Source of the DNA: Apostichopus japonicus
Lineage: Eukaryota > Echinodermata > Holothuroidea > Aspidochirotida > Stichopodidae
Length of the DNA stretch: 64,000 nucleotides
Assembly (NCBI RefSeq): GCF_037975245.1
Contig: NC_092561.1
Coordinates: 3,767,001 to 3,831,000, forward strand
Reading direction: 5' to 3'
The notes under the pieces were generated by a model. The model saw nothing but the letters and a program-made list of their open reading frames with translations. It was not told where the DNA came from and made no database searches. The number at the start of each line of letters is the position of its first letter. Positions within the stretch are counted from its first letter, which is position 1. A program made the translations under genes and the position numbers. Shown here piece after piece: positions 20,704 to 31,779 of this stretch.

Positions 20704-23700
20704 TAGGCCATCAGCTGAAACTCAAAAAGAGGCTGTAAAATCATTTTCGTTCCAGCAACACTGGGTCTAGAGTTTTAAAGCATTTTTGGGTAGTTCAATG
20801 CATCACAGACATACCAAAAGTTCTCCAAAAAATTTCCTGCAGTATTTTCGTAACGCACCCTCGAAATTGGGTATGTTATATAGACATTACGTGCTGCGAT
20901 GCTATGTATTAGGAACACACTAACGTTAGATTTAGTACAGTGGTGCATACATACCACTCTTTTCTTATGTTTAATTACGACTGATATATTTTCTTTTGTA
21001 TAATAGTTGGGTCATGGTTATAAGAATGGTGGAAGAGGTTTCTGGTCTAAGGGTCAGTGAGGGTCAGTGAGGGTTGTTTTCAGGCATAACAAGTTATGCC
21101 CACCCCTCCATTTTCGCCAAAATGGTATAAAAAAAAACATTCTCAACTTTGAAATATGAAATACAATTTTTACACATTATAACTTAAGGGTTTTAATTAT
21201 AAAAATGTAACACTTTTAATAAACTCAGATATAATGCTTTGTAATAAATCAAATATTTTTAGATTTCCCCCCTACTGTATGTTATGAATGCATTTCGTCT
21301 GTGCATGCATGCGTAAATATACACATATAATGAAAAGTTCCTCTCCATAATTGTTACACTCCCCATCCAAACTGTTTTATACATGTGACCCCCTCCCCCT
21401 CTACTTTACATGTAGCTTAATCCCAAGTTACAGTGAGTTGTGCCAATGCCCTAAGACCAGTGAGCTATTTCTTTTGTATAAATCAATATATAAGTTGGCA
21501 CACTAAGACGTCATGCCATATCGTAGATGTGAAATAAAGTTATAGTCGGTATATATCCGTTACCTTAGTACTCTTTCTACAGTCTTCTGCAAAACTAGGT
21601 ACTTTCTCCATGTTACGGAAACGACATGTTTATAATTCGTATTCCTGCAAAAAGAGTTTCCAAGGGCGTTAACGTATAAAAGAAAAGATCGACAAGATTT
21701 CGAATGGTATTTTGAATAATAATAGTTCTATATTCTACAAATAATATGAATAATAAAGGTGAATGGTACAAATAAGTGAATAACGAAGACAGTTAACTTA
21801 AGCCCCAGATAGAAAGAAATAATATATCTATTAAGACTGGGTCGATACACTCAATGGTGTAGTAGAGCTGGGCCTTTACGATGATTCAAGATACAGGTTC
21901 TTCATCAAAAGGCGCGGGGCGGAATTAATAAGTGATTAAAAGTTCATCCAAGGACAGTTGTACTAGTTATACAGGATCCACTTCAATTCACTGCATGGAA
22001 GTCAGATATGGTATGGAAAAGGGAAAGTCCATTCCGTAGTAGAGGTGAAGATAATTAGATGAAATAAAAGTCACTAAAGACTTGAATATCCTTCAGTCAA
22101 AACGTTAACAGGTTCACAGAACGTATTAACAATATGAATATAGTTGGTCATAGGAACCTACGCTAGTCTTTCCCTACTATTAAAAGTACACTCATTTCAC
22201 CTAATAGGTGCAATTATGTTTCACCATGAGGAGCATGCTATAAGTTCATGTTCTTCGGGCCCTCCCTTAAAAATACTTCAGGTTCTTGGCCACTACGTTG
22301 CGTTAGATAGTGTAAAACCGCCTACACCCCCATTTCATTTCACCATCACAGTTCATCCTCCAAATCATCTTCCCCTGCATCAACAATCTCAACATCTTCT
22401 TGGAAGTTGCTGCAATTTCTACATTTACATAGGTCTGTACACGGTAGTTGTGCATTCATACAGGAACATCTTCCTTTAAGACATTTGCCGACTCTACAGC
22501 TACTGCTGACACACTGAAGCAAAACATCTGGGTCAGGTGGCTTCGTCATCCAAGTGATTATTAGGTCATCATTTTCAAGTTTCCATCCATGTCCCTCTGG
22601 TGAGAGTGCATCAATCCTTTGCTGTAATGCCCTACTGTGAATAGCAGCCTGGTTGGTGCAGCGCTTAACATGCTGGATCAGAGCATCTTTTGTTGGTGGT
22701 AAACTCTGCTCTGAGGATGGAGATGAACAGAACACCTTGTACCATGAAATTGGATATTTTTTAGTCTCACATTTTATGATGGGGTACCAATATAATTACA
22801 ATTCAGCTAGAAATATGTTGCAAATTACTTTAAGAATTTCAATGGAAAGATAAACCTGATATTGCATCTCAAAGCGTTTAGAGAATTTTTTAATTTTCCT
22901 TGGGGGAGGACCCCCATATTCCAAAAGTCCTAGATCCACCCCTGAACACTCAATGAACCACACATTGAAGACAGTACTTTACCTTTCAAGATCTGTATGT
23001 CTTCCTTGTCAAGAATTGTATCTAGTTTCTTCAACATAGAGAGTGGTCCCTCACTTCAATGGCAACACAGTCTTTTCCTCTAATATGCATAAAATCTGGG
23101 CTCATCTTTTTTTCCGCTCTGCTGCTTGTCGAAGCAATACTTTAATAAAATGAAATACAAAAAGCAAATTGTTTTGCATTTTCTGTTGATCAAAATGTAA
23201 ATTTGAACAAGTAAGAACTAAGACATTATACCATGTGATCTGCTCATCTTCTATGGACAAACAAAGACACATTCAAATTTTGCAAACCAGTGTCATGCAA
23301 AAAAGAATTAAAACAGGCTTTTCTTGACAGTACAGTACATTATCTCTTAATGTTATGGTTTAAATTATACAATGGTAGATTATATCTGTTACTAATAATA
23401 AAGGAGTCAGATATTTGTTCATTTTGGTAAAGCTAGACAGGCTGACCATAAGACCTTGCAAACCTAACCTTATTGCACCTTTGTTACACTTATTTTTTTA
23501 ACTAATATAATATCTCTATCATTCAAATAAAGGGCCACAGTAAGAAAACTATGAAGCCTGTATTTAACACTTAGGCTAGTGCCCCAGAAGGAGAATTTGA
23601 AACAAATTTCCATTCCTACCACCTTATAACAAAACAAATCAGGTGACCATGCCACTAATTATATTATGTTCAGGTCCAACACTGTGCCCTTTTCACTTGG

Positions 23701-24597
23701 ATTCTTGCCAACACTGTGCCCTTTGATCTTGCATTATGCAACTTCTCTTAACACTTCAACTATGCCACAGAAGTACAAGTAGAGTCGTGTAGTATGCTTA
23801 GGCTTACCTCCATCGAAAGTCTCTGCCTGCTGCAGCTTGTCCTGCACCCCTTTGCAACGCCGAGTAATGCATTGTTTCTTTTCCCACATATAATACATTG
23901 TACAGGCAATACACCAGAGCTTCTGCTTGGTTTCCTCGATCCGTCAATTCTTCGTTTCAAATCATATGTGGTCTCCTCTGGTACTGTCCGTTTTCTTGCA
24001 ACAATGTGCTTGCTATCAATGAACCGCCTGTAACACTTATCGTGGAACCCCATCATACTATGCTGTTGAACACACGCTTGATCGTAATAGGCCATGGAGT
24101 AATCAGTAGTACGGCGATATAACTGTCTCCGCCGCTGAGATTAAGCCAATCTTTAGCGCAGGAAGTACAGTAACTTAATCCATCGTTTATTCGTCAGTGC
24201 CTTCACTGCTTCAAATTTTACAGAATCAATGTGCACTGAGCACTGTAGATTTTCGTGTGTCGGAGACTGACTAGCACCTGTGGGAGCCGCCATGTTTGTT
24301 GTTTTCTACAAAGATTGCACACAGAACTCATGGCTCATTGGACAATTCATATCACATGATACAGATATCTCACTGGCGCACAACTTTTGAACGTAAAACG
24401 GCAGGCTTCTTAACATACGCAATAAAAAATATAGTTCGATCTTTCGAGCGACATTGCAAAAAAACTGCAGGAAAGCACATGGAGAACTTTTGGATCATTA
24501 ATCTTCATTAATTTATGTATTTTATGTTGTAGAGATATTTTAAACCCGCAGTTGCTGGAACGAAATAAGCGAATTTCGCCCTTCAGCTGATGGCCTA
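20704..24597. mobile_element. DNA transposon of 3.9 kb with TAGGCC ends and a decayed gene
   Basis: Ends TAGGCCATCAGCTGAA (20704-20719) and its reverse complement (24582-24597), with CGT on both outer sides as a likely 3-bp target duplication. The inverted repeats continue imperfectly for nearly 200 bp: TTTCGTTCCAGCAAC, then CCAAAAGTTCTCC and TTTCCTGCAGT recur inverted. A related sequence without the insertion is seen near 63690, where the AAGAATTT and GCGATAT flanks lie close together. It carries a minus-strand gene that is broken. Superfamily not identified. Confidence 0.65.
22346..24293 (-). pseudogene. Decayed transposon gene with a Cys-rich C-terminal module
   Basis: Three recognisable pieces. 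Piece one starts at ATG 24293 (MAAPTGASQSPTHE) and ends at GAG|GTAAGC (23808). It holds GFHDKCYRRFIDSKHI and VLPVQCIICGK, but two in-frame stops lie near 24150-24165. Piece two (about 22983-23139) reads RGKDCVAIEVRDH but changes frame and ends early. Piece three (22346-22737) is the open C-terminal part: LPPTKDALIQHVKR, GHGWKLENDDLIITWMT, then a cysteine cluster (CRVGKCLKGRCSCMNAQLPC, then TDLCKC). I know this architecture from multi-copy uncharacterised proteins in cnidarians, echinoderms and fishes; it is probably transposon-associated. The function is unknown and the locus cannot make a full protein. Confidence 0.6.
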
Positions 24598-24659
24598 CGT
24601 GTTGCGATATATTGATACAAAAAAATAACAGGCACAGTTTTGAATGTAGCTGATGACTA

Positions 24660-24965
24660 ACACAACCAGCTGTCATGAAGCTGGCACAGTTAGTGGCATG
24701 TATCACAGAAGGGTGCAGGTAGCCATGCCTCAATATAACCAGCTGTCCTGAAGCTGACATACAGTAGTTAGTGGTGTGTATCAAGGAGGGTGCAGGTAGC
24801 CATGCCTCAATATAACCAGCTGTCATGAAGCTGACATAGTTAGTAGTGTGTATCACAGGAGGGTGCAGGTAGCCATGCCTCAACACAATCAGCTGTCCTG
24901 AAGCTGACACAGTAAGTGGCGTGTATCACAGGAGGATGCAGGTACAGTAGCCATGCCTCACCTCG
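24660..24965. repeat. About 80-bp minisatellite, AGCTGTCATGAAGCTGACAC type (4 units)
   Basis: Four units, each with an AACCAGCTGTC start, GAGGGTGCAGGTAGCC and ATGCCTCA. The minus-strand ORF through the array (histidine-tyrosine-leucine rich, repetitive) is a by-product of the repeat. It precedes the SWSAP1 last-exon remnant, as at the other loci. Confidence 0.8.
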
Positions 24966-25067
24966 TCAGTCAAGGGAAATGGTTCTGTCGCGGATTTACT
25001 CTACATTTCATACTGTAAATATTTAAGAACGCACCATGTGATGTCTAAACGTCTAGTTATTTTCTAG

Positions 25068-25246
25068 GGGAGACTCACATACCCCCTACTGACACAGGAG
25101 TCAGCTACAACGACCTCAGGGCCCTATCAACTCTTTTACAAGAACTTTAATTCACCTGTAGATTTTCCAATAAGCTTGATGTCCCAAGTAAAACAGGGCA
25201 GATAGTTATACTCATTACATCACTACTTTCATGTGGCAGCTCTTAA
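25068..25246 (+). pseudogene. Isolated last-exon remnant of the SWSAP1-like gene
   Basis: Follows a TTTCTAG acceptor and matches the last exon at 13239-13418, but one C is missing from the CCCCAAGT stretch, so the frame breaks after about 40 codons. No other SWSAP1-like exon was found between TRIM-2 and TRIM-3. It shows that this interval once held the gene and lost most of it. Confidence 0.65.
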
Positions 25247-25349
25247 ACATGGTATCATATGTCATTTGATCTGACTTTTATTAGGAAGGTCTTATGCATT
25301 ACTATCAATGGCAGAAGCGATACACACATTTAATATTATAGTCAAATTC

Positions 25350-25912
25350 CTACTGTAATATGGTGTCATATTTAATGAAACTAGTGTTGCCCAGGTACTT
25401 TTAAGCTATTCCATAATTAAGTTGTTAAATACCTCTCATAGAACATTAATTATAACTGTTCTTGATTCAAAGCTTTGTTTAATATCGTAATTAACTACTG
25501 TAGTTTCGTTTTATAACCAACCCTGCACCATTCAATACTTCCGGGTAAAAATGGGCGAAAGCTATACATATAATATAATACATTGTGTACTGTACCATCA
25601 TTCATTAACTATAGCGGAACAGAAATAGTTACTAACCTTGTGCTTTTAGCTTTTAGCCGATTGAGTATGTCCTTTGCAGTTCAAGTTAAAATATTAAACT
25701 TACTTGAATCCTACTTTATCCAGTTGTTGTTGATTTTGCTTTTGTTGTTTTCAAAGAGTCTAATTGAAAATACAACACACAAGACGCAAAGTACCAATGT
25801 ACGTCCAAAACCAAGCGTCCAAGCGAGAATACTGGAAATCCCCTGTTGCTGATTTGGGTGTTAATGTATTGAGCAATTACCTTACACCCTCCCGTAAATT
25901 AGTGCAGAGCCA
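25350..25912. repeat. Displaced piece of TRIM upstream flank
   Basis: Matches the end of flank 1 (about 3810-4600) and of flank 3 (about 37680-38460): the CAATACTTCCGGG motif, the TTGAATCCTACTT stretch and the TTAATGTATTGAGCAATTACC end are shared. It has been separated from its neighbour by rearrangement. No gene. Confidence 0.6.
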
Positions 25913-27380
25913 TATTTCTATGGACGGCCATTTGGGAAACTAATACAACGATGAAACAAATAAACAAGAAAGAAAACAGCAGAAGAAGAAATATGCAAAA
26001 TGAAACAAACATATGTAATACCAATGTAAAAATTGTGAAAGGCTGCATTTAAAAAGATAATTGAAAATAAAAAGACAATCATGTAGCGAAACATATCAAA
26101 CACATGCAACCGAATGATACACAAGGAGCACTGGGAAGACCCAAATTCATAGGCGTACGGGACCATTTCAGTTTGGGGGGGGGGGCAGAACTTTTTGTGC
26201 CCGAAAGTTCCCGTGACACTATCTAAGCGGAGCGCCACCATCGGTTGGCGCGTAGCGCACAAGAAAATTTTTGGCAAAAAATGCCTCTCAGATTGCCGGA
26301 AACGGCACTTCTGAGGCCTTGCAAGTTGCATCTAAACATTCTTTATTTTATAATCTCACGTTTTAGAAATTTACACTTCCCCAAAAATTTGGTAAATTAG
26401 AAGAAGAAAAACAGGTAACATCACTTTGAAGGGGAAAAATGGGACAGTATATATTTGAAGCTCCTATTTAGTTACCTTATTTATTATTTTAACACAGTAC
26501 TCAGCTACCTCCAGGAAAACATACATTGTTCAACGACACGTAGGCGGGATAATGTCGCTGTGTCGGGTGAGACTGCAATTTGTCTCACAAAAAAGTATAA
26601 AATATAACAAAGAATATGATAAACCTGCACTCCCCCCCCCCCCCACCATCCATGAAAAAGAAAATGTTTCTTATAAACACTCATGTTGGGGACAGGTCAA
26701 GGGCGGCGGAAGCACTTTTAATCTGGGGGGGGGGGCACCGACATCAAAGGGCACTTTGCAGAAATTTGATTGGACTGATGCAGCCTTATATTTAGTACCC
26801 TTTATAACTCTTATTGCATTATCATATTTGTGTATACACATCACTCCATCAACGCCCCCCCCCCCCCCCCTAAAGGAAAATATGCATACTAGCACTGCAA
26901 TATCAAATGCGCAAATTGGGAAACCAAGAACAAGTTTTCTTTTGAGACAAAAAGAGGTGAAATCATGCTAGTTGCTAATGTAGGAATCTTCCGAATTAGA
27001 GTTTTTTTTCTTGTTAATATCTTAACAAATTTTTTCCATTCGAAATAGCTTTGAGTTTGCCCCACAGAAATTCATTAAAAGTCACGGGCTTAGCCAGGAT
27101 TTGCAAAATTGTATGCACGACTATATCTGAGCGGAGCGCCACCATCGGTTGGCGCGGCGCGTACTAGAAAATTTTTGGTTTTACAAACCCTCAGATGGCC
27201 GGAAACGGCCCTCCCCGAGTGTTCATTCTGGTTCCCTGGCCTCTTGCTAACTTGAGGCACCTCAATTTTTATGTGGAAAAAAGGCACATTTTTAACCTGA
27301 GGCAAAGTGGGGGGCACGTGCCCCCTGTGCCCCCCGGTTTCGCCACCCTTGGTCCAGGTAAACAATTGACTAGTTAGAAA
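25913..27380. repeat. Dispersed repeats with GCGGAGCGCCACCATCGGTT core
   Basis: Two relatives of one repeat: 26130-26340 and about 27080-27345. Both carry GAGCGCCACCATCGGTTGG, AATTTTTGG and GCCGGAAACGGC. The second shares a long 3' part (CCGAGTGTTCATTCTGG onward) with 39000-39225. Older copies lie inverted in each TRIM flank (near 3200-3340, 18950-19090, 37070-37215 and 52980-53090). Between them (26550-26980) is G-run and C-run rich sequence with no credible gene. Confidence 0.6.
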
Positions 27381-27524
27381 AAAATTGATCGTGCAAAAAG
27401 CGTGGTAGCCCAGATGAACTGCGCTTACGGTGGTGTTACACGGAAATATTCGGGCATCATGATGCTAAATAAAGAAAATCATAAAATTGTCGGGCAAAAA
27501 TTTGAAAAAGATTCGGGCAAGCTA

Positions 27525-27529
27525 CTGCA

Positions 27530-27567
<38 letters not shown>

Positions 27568-27568
27568 C
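27525..27568. repeat. (TA)n tract flanking the Penelope-like element, left
   Basis: Alternating TA interrupted once, directly left of the retroelement reading frame. A matching tract lies at 30161-30200 on the right. Confidence 0.85.
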
Positions 27569-27582
27569 AGTTATATAATGGT

Positions 27583-29848
27583 ACAGTGCAGTTGTTACCA
27601 TTGATTGCCAACTCTCGGCAGGAGAAACAAACCTACTCTCCAAAGGTCTAAATTTTTGCCCTAAACCACGGCAAGTAAACGCTCAGAAACTTTCTCTTGA
27701 CCTAAATCTGTTCTATCGACGCTTACGTCTCCGTGAATTTTTTGCCGACGAAAATGGCAATAACACCACGCAACAAACCAACGACTTGGATTCCAATTTT
27801 AAGCCAAAAAGCTCGTGGAATCCACCCAAGGCCCATTGTGCGCCTCTTGAATCATTTATTTCGGCCATTGAAGAGGATGTTAAAACACACACCTCCGCCC
27901 CAGACTTCCGCGACAATCTCAACAAAACTGAGAGACAGGCCATTCATGAACTCCGGAAGCGCGATGACATTGTCATCAAGCCAAGCCGACAAGGGTTCTG
28001 CAATTGTCGCTATGGGCAAACAATTCTACAGAGAGGAAGCCAACAGACTACTCGGCAACCCTCAACACTACAAACTCCTAGATTCTGATCCTACTCAAGA
28101 AATCACACAAAACGTGAAAAGAGTCATCCAAAAGATAGTCTCTAACGGTTCCATTGACCGCAAGTTAGGCCAAAACCTCCTGGAAAACGACCCAAAACCT
28201 GGTCGCTTTTATTTTCTGCCTAAAATTCACAAAGAAGGCAATCCCGGGAGGCCCATAATATCGGGTAATGGCACAGCGACTGAAAAAATTTCCAAATTCG
28301 TGGATCTCCTCATCCAACCTCTCGTTTCGGCCCTACCGTCCTATGTGCAGGACACTACGGATTTCATCCGGAAAATTGGGGAAATAAAAAAATCTTCCCT
28401 TATCTTCTCTGTTAGTTACCTTGGATGTGTCTTCGTTATACACAAATATCCCTAACGAAGAGGGCATTTCGGCCTGCACAAAAGCATTCAAACCAAAACG
28501 TGGCAAAACCCCCACGAAGAAAGAATTGGCCGAATTAATGCAACTCATCTTGACCAACAATAATCTGGTATTTGGCAACAAACACTACCTCCAAATTCAT
28601 GGCACCGCAATGGGTACCAAAATGGCACCGTCTTTTGCCAACATCTTTATGGGAAACCTCGAGAAAGAATTTTTATCTCGACAAAACCTGAAACCACACA
28701 CGTGGTTACGTTACATTGACGATATCTTTATGATATGGACCCATGGTGAGGCAAATCTAAAACTCTTCATTGATGACATAAACTCGTTTCATCACACTAT
28801 CAAATTCACTGCTGATTTTTCTGGACTTGGCGTTCACTTTCTGGACACCACCGTGACCCTACAAAATGGTTCACTCAAAACAGACTTGTTCAATAAACCC
28901 ACGAACAAGCACAACTACCTCTTACCAAGCAGTTGCCATCCACGTCACTGTACCAGAAATATTCCGTACAGTCAAGCGTTGCGCATTCGACGCATTTGCT
29001 CCTCTGAAGTCGATTTTGATTCACGCACTAAAGAACTGTCACAACACCTCCTAAACAGACAGTATTTTCGGGGTACTATTGAAAATGCCATCAAAAAGGC
29101 TAAAAGCAAACCCCGTACCGAAACATTGACGTACAAAACTCGTCAAACCAGTTCCAAAAGGGTACCATTGGTTACTGAATTCCACCCTGGTCTCCCACCA
29201 TTGGCTAATATCATTCAGAAGAATTTTCACCTACTTCAAGGCACCGAACGCCTGAAATCAGTATTCCCAGAATTACCTGTCATCGCTTTTAAAAGACCCA
29301 GCAACCTACGGGATATCTTAGTTCGGGCATCCTTTCGGGATGACACCCCATTAGGGGAAAGCATAACAGAAACTACAGGATCATCGCCCTGTACACAAAA
29401 TTGCAAAACGTGCTTACTTGTCGATTCGACCGGGGCCTTTCAGAGCAACCAAACCAAACGCACGTTCCAAATTCGGCACAAAATTAACTGCCTATCCAAA
29501 AATGTCATTTACCTCATCTACTGCAATATTTGTAACTTACAATACATTGGAGAGTCAAAAAACACTCTTAGAATGAGAATGACACAACATAGATCGGCGA
29601 TCAAAACAAAAAAGATCTACCAACCTGTTGCAAATCACTTCAATCTCCAAAATCATTCAATTGAGAATTTGCGTGTTATTGCCATTGACCAGAACGATTC
29701 TTGGACAGATAAATCTAGGAAAGCGAAAGAAAATTTCTGGGAACTAAACCTAAAGACCACGGCACCATTCGGTTTAAACATCAGAAACGATTTGCCGTCC
29801 CAGATAAACCAAAACAATTCCTTTACAATTACGACGGAATCGGATTAA
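27583..29848 (+). pseudogene. Penelope-like element polyprotein: reverse transcriptase plus GIY-YIG nuclease, frameshifted
   Basis: Three overlapping frames make one recognisable Penelope-like protein. Frame 1 (about 27583-27990) has the N-terminal LLSKGLNFCPKP and LFYRRLRLREFF. Frame 2 (to about 28415) has ADKGSAIVAM and RFYFLPKIHKEGNPGRPI. Frame 3 (28421-29848) has DVSSLYTNIP, GTAMGTKMAPSFANIF, the catalytic RYIDDIF and, near 29510, the GIY-YIG-like VIYLIYCNICNLQYIGES with a downstream RMRMTQHRSAI. Two frameshifts (near 27985 and 28415) mean it is dead or misassembled. Penelope-like elements use this nuclease to nick target DNA and prime reverse transcription. No in-frame start is visible on the left; a stop in the TAATGG stretch near 27575 closes the frame, so the 5' end may be truncated. 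Confidence 0.85.
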
Positions 29849-30160
29849 AATAATCCGACGCGGATCAAAATAATCCGAATTTCTAAAACTTCTGCTCAAT
29901 TCAGCAGAAATCAGTAAGTCGCTTTGCCCTTACAACCATGCCGACATCTCCTCTATAAAAGAGTTTCAATTCCTGCTACTCCTTGTCACTTTCGGTGATC
30001 ATGCACTGAAGAAGAGCTAGTTTTGCTCGAAAGCTCTGCAAAAACCAAACATTGGCTGTTTTACTTCCAATCACTTACCTAATTCAATTATTGTATCTCA
30101 CTCGAGATCCAGCCTTTCTCTAAATGCAGCATAGTTGTTTAACAGTTTTTCCGTTATTCC
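29849..30160 (+). mobile_element. 3' region of the Penelope-like element with a hammerhead-like core
   Basis: Non-coding tail after the stop at 29848. At 30006-30032 it reads CTGAAGA, A, GAGC, a loop, GCTC, GAAA, matching the conserved CUGANGA - stem II - GAAA core of hammerhead ribozymes apart from one extra A. Hammerhead motifs are reported in Penelope-like elements. Stems I and III and the cleavage triplet were not established. Confidence 0.45.
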
Positions 30161-30192
<32 letters not shown>

Positions 30193-30200
30193 ATATATAT
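30161..30200. repeat. (TA)n tract flanking the Penelope-like element, right
   Basis: Interrupted TATATA tract that closes the element on its 3' side; Penelope-like elements often sit in such tracts. Confidence 0.85.
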
Positions 30201-30205
30201 ATTTC

Positions 30206-30424
30206 CAGAGGACAAGAAATTCGGGCAAAAGTCCTGAAAAATTCGGGCAGCCTAAGGGGAGAAAAATATATATATATATATATTTTTTTTTTTTCAAGAA
30301 ATTTGGGCAAAAGTCCTGAAAAATTCGGGCAGCCTAAGAGGAGAAAAAAAAAAAAAAAATTTTTTCTCCTCTTAGGCTGCCCGAATTTTTCAGGACTTTT
30401 GCCCGAATTTCTTGTCCTCTGGAA
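30206..30424. repeat. Direct plus inverted repeat forming a long hairpin
   Basis: A 55-60 bp unit (GAAATTCGGGCAAAAGTCC, then TGAAAAATTCGGGCAGCCTAA) occurs at 30206-30265, again directly at 30295-30350, and inverted at 30360-30424. The second and third form a nearly perfect palindrome centred on the A-run/T-run near 30355. The first copy pairs with the third over a slightly longer stretch, including CCAGAGGACAAG. Confidence 0.85.
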
Positions 30425-30597
30425 ATTTGGGGGCAGTCTGCCCCCCCTGCCCCCCCCCCCCGCCTCGTACGCCTATGCCCAAATTGATCCACTTGTCAGA
30501 ACAAAAATATCAATTGCCACCATCAAAAAAGAAGTTGTATTGTAAGCAAATGAACATTCGCACGAAAACAAAATGAACGTTTATATAGATACATATA

Positions 30598-30994
30598 CAG
30601 GGATGTGCCCAGGATTTCCTGAGTGCCGGGTACACTGATCGCCATCCTGGGGGATGGATCTAAGGGGGAGGGGTGTCCCCCTCCCCTTTGAGAAATTTTT
30701 CAATTTTTGAAGGTGCTCAGATGCCAAATGCTACCTGGTACATGTTATTAGTTTGTTTCAAAGAGATTTTACAAGGGACCGATTGCGAGGCGTAAGTACT
30801 GTTTCTCGCATTATTAGTCTGTATGATTTTGGCATAGGCTAGGCCCAATTTATGTTGAATATATTTTTAGGAATGTCGGGATTTTAGATGAAAATAGTGC
30901 TGGGCGGGATTCACGATTTTTAAGACAGTGCTATGCGGTAATTTTTAGTGCTGGGCGGGGCCTCCCAGTGCCGCCCAGCGTGGGCACATCCCTG
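30598..30994. mobile_element. hAT-like MITE, 397 bp
   Basis: Perfect 14-bp terminal inverted repeats CAGGGATGTGCCCA and TGGGCACATCCCTG. Flanking octamers TACATATA and TATATATA agree at seven of eight positions, as expected for an 8-bp target duplication. CAGGG...CCCTG ends with 8-bp duplication are typical of hAT elements. There is no coding capacity. The right side runs into a (TA)n tract. Confidence 0.65.
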
Positions 30995-31015
30995 TATATA
31001 TATATATATATATAT

Positions 31016-31430
31016 TATTAGAGAAAACCAGAGAAATAAGATATAATTGACAAATAGGAGGTAAAGTTTTAGAAAGTAAATTGGAATTTTCAGTCCCCCT
31101 GGGACCTTCGTTAGCAATACTTGGCAGTCGATTGAAAAGTACAAAATGTATAATGAAAGTATGACCTAGATAAGTGTAAGTTGCATTGATGGAATTAGAA
31201 CCAATTAAACCATGACAATACAGGAAGCGAATTAAAGAGCAAAGAACGGATTAGAAATGTTTGTAGAACTGATAGTTGTTAAGGGGTCCCAAGTCTTTGT
31301 TGAGGCCGGTGAAAGATCCTATCGATTTCTTTACGTTTACGTTCAGTAGCGAATTTGAAGTTCGAGGCCCCCTTAACAACTACATAAAACTAAAAAAATA
31401 AATGATATTTTCTTCTGGAGTAAACGTGGA
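31016..31430 (-). mobile_element. Probable Penelope-like element end fragment between TA tracts
   Basis: On the minus strand, 31114 to 31088 reads CTAACGAAGGTCCCAGGG, then GGACTGAAA, a changed form of the CTGANGA - stem - GAAA hammerhead core. The fragment lies between (TA)n tracts (30995-31015 and 31430-31446) and contains a 12-bp inverted repeat GTTGTTAAGGGG/CCCCTTAACAAC (near 31278 and 31372). No protein part. Assignment to Penelope-like elements is by these hallmarks only. Confidence 0.35.
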
Positions 31431-31539
31431 TATATATATATATATAAATAAATCATTTGTGATTCCTAAAGCCGGATCTGGAAAGAGATACTTTAAACAT
31501 ACTTTTCTTAATGAAATAAAGGTAAACGACAAAGGTAAA

Positions 31540-31690
31540 TGAATATATATATATTATTGCAATCGTAGTGAGTTGAAAAGAAAAACAGTGAGAAAACTTC
31601 CAGTTTCCACCGGGATTCGAACCCGGGTCTCCCGCTTTATATGCGGACACCCTAACCACTATAGGCTATGGACGCTGATTGTATAAACAT
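31540..31690 (-). repeat. tRNA-derived SINE or tRNA pseudogene
   Basis: On the minus strand an A-box-like TAGCCTATAGTGG (31668-31656) is followed by an anticodon-arm-like hairpin (TCCGC/GCGGG, loop ATATAAA) and a perfect B-box GGTTCGAATCC (31622-31612). The T-arm is intact (CCGGG/CCCGG), but the acceptor strands do not pair, and the would-be anticodon AUA is not normal for a nuclear tRNA. A non-tRNA tail runs on to a TA tract near 31550. This is best read as a polymerase III SINE head. Confidence 0.6.
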
Positions 31691-31779
31691 GCGAGGTTCG
31701 AAACCGGTAAGGAAGGTAGTAATTCCACTGTAAGCGTTTGTCACCTGTATCGACCAATACTAGTTCTGTTTTGGTGAGA

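Noticed and set aside
24410-24910. Minus-strand ORF of 166 codons with internal repeats
   Set aside because: Made by the 80-bp minisatellite happening to lack stops; no start context or domain.
30135-30545. Plus-strand ORF of 136 codons
   Set aside because: Runs over TA repeats and a hairpin repeat; composition only.
31600-31676. Functional tRNA gene
   Set aside because: Acceptor stem does not pair and the anticodon would be AUA; better explained as a SINE head.
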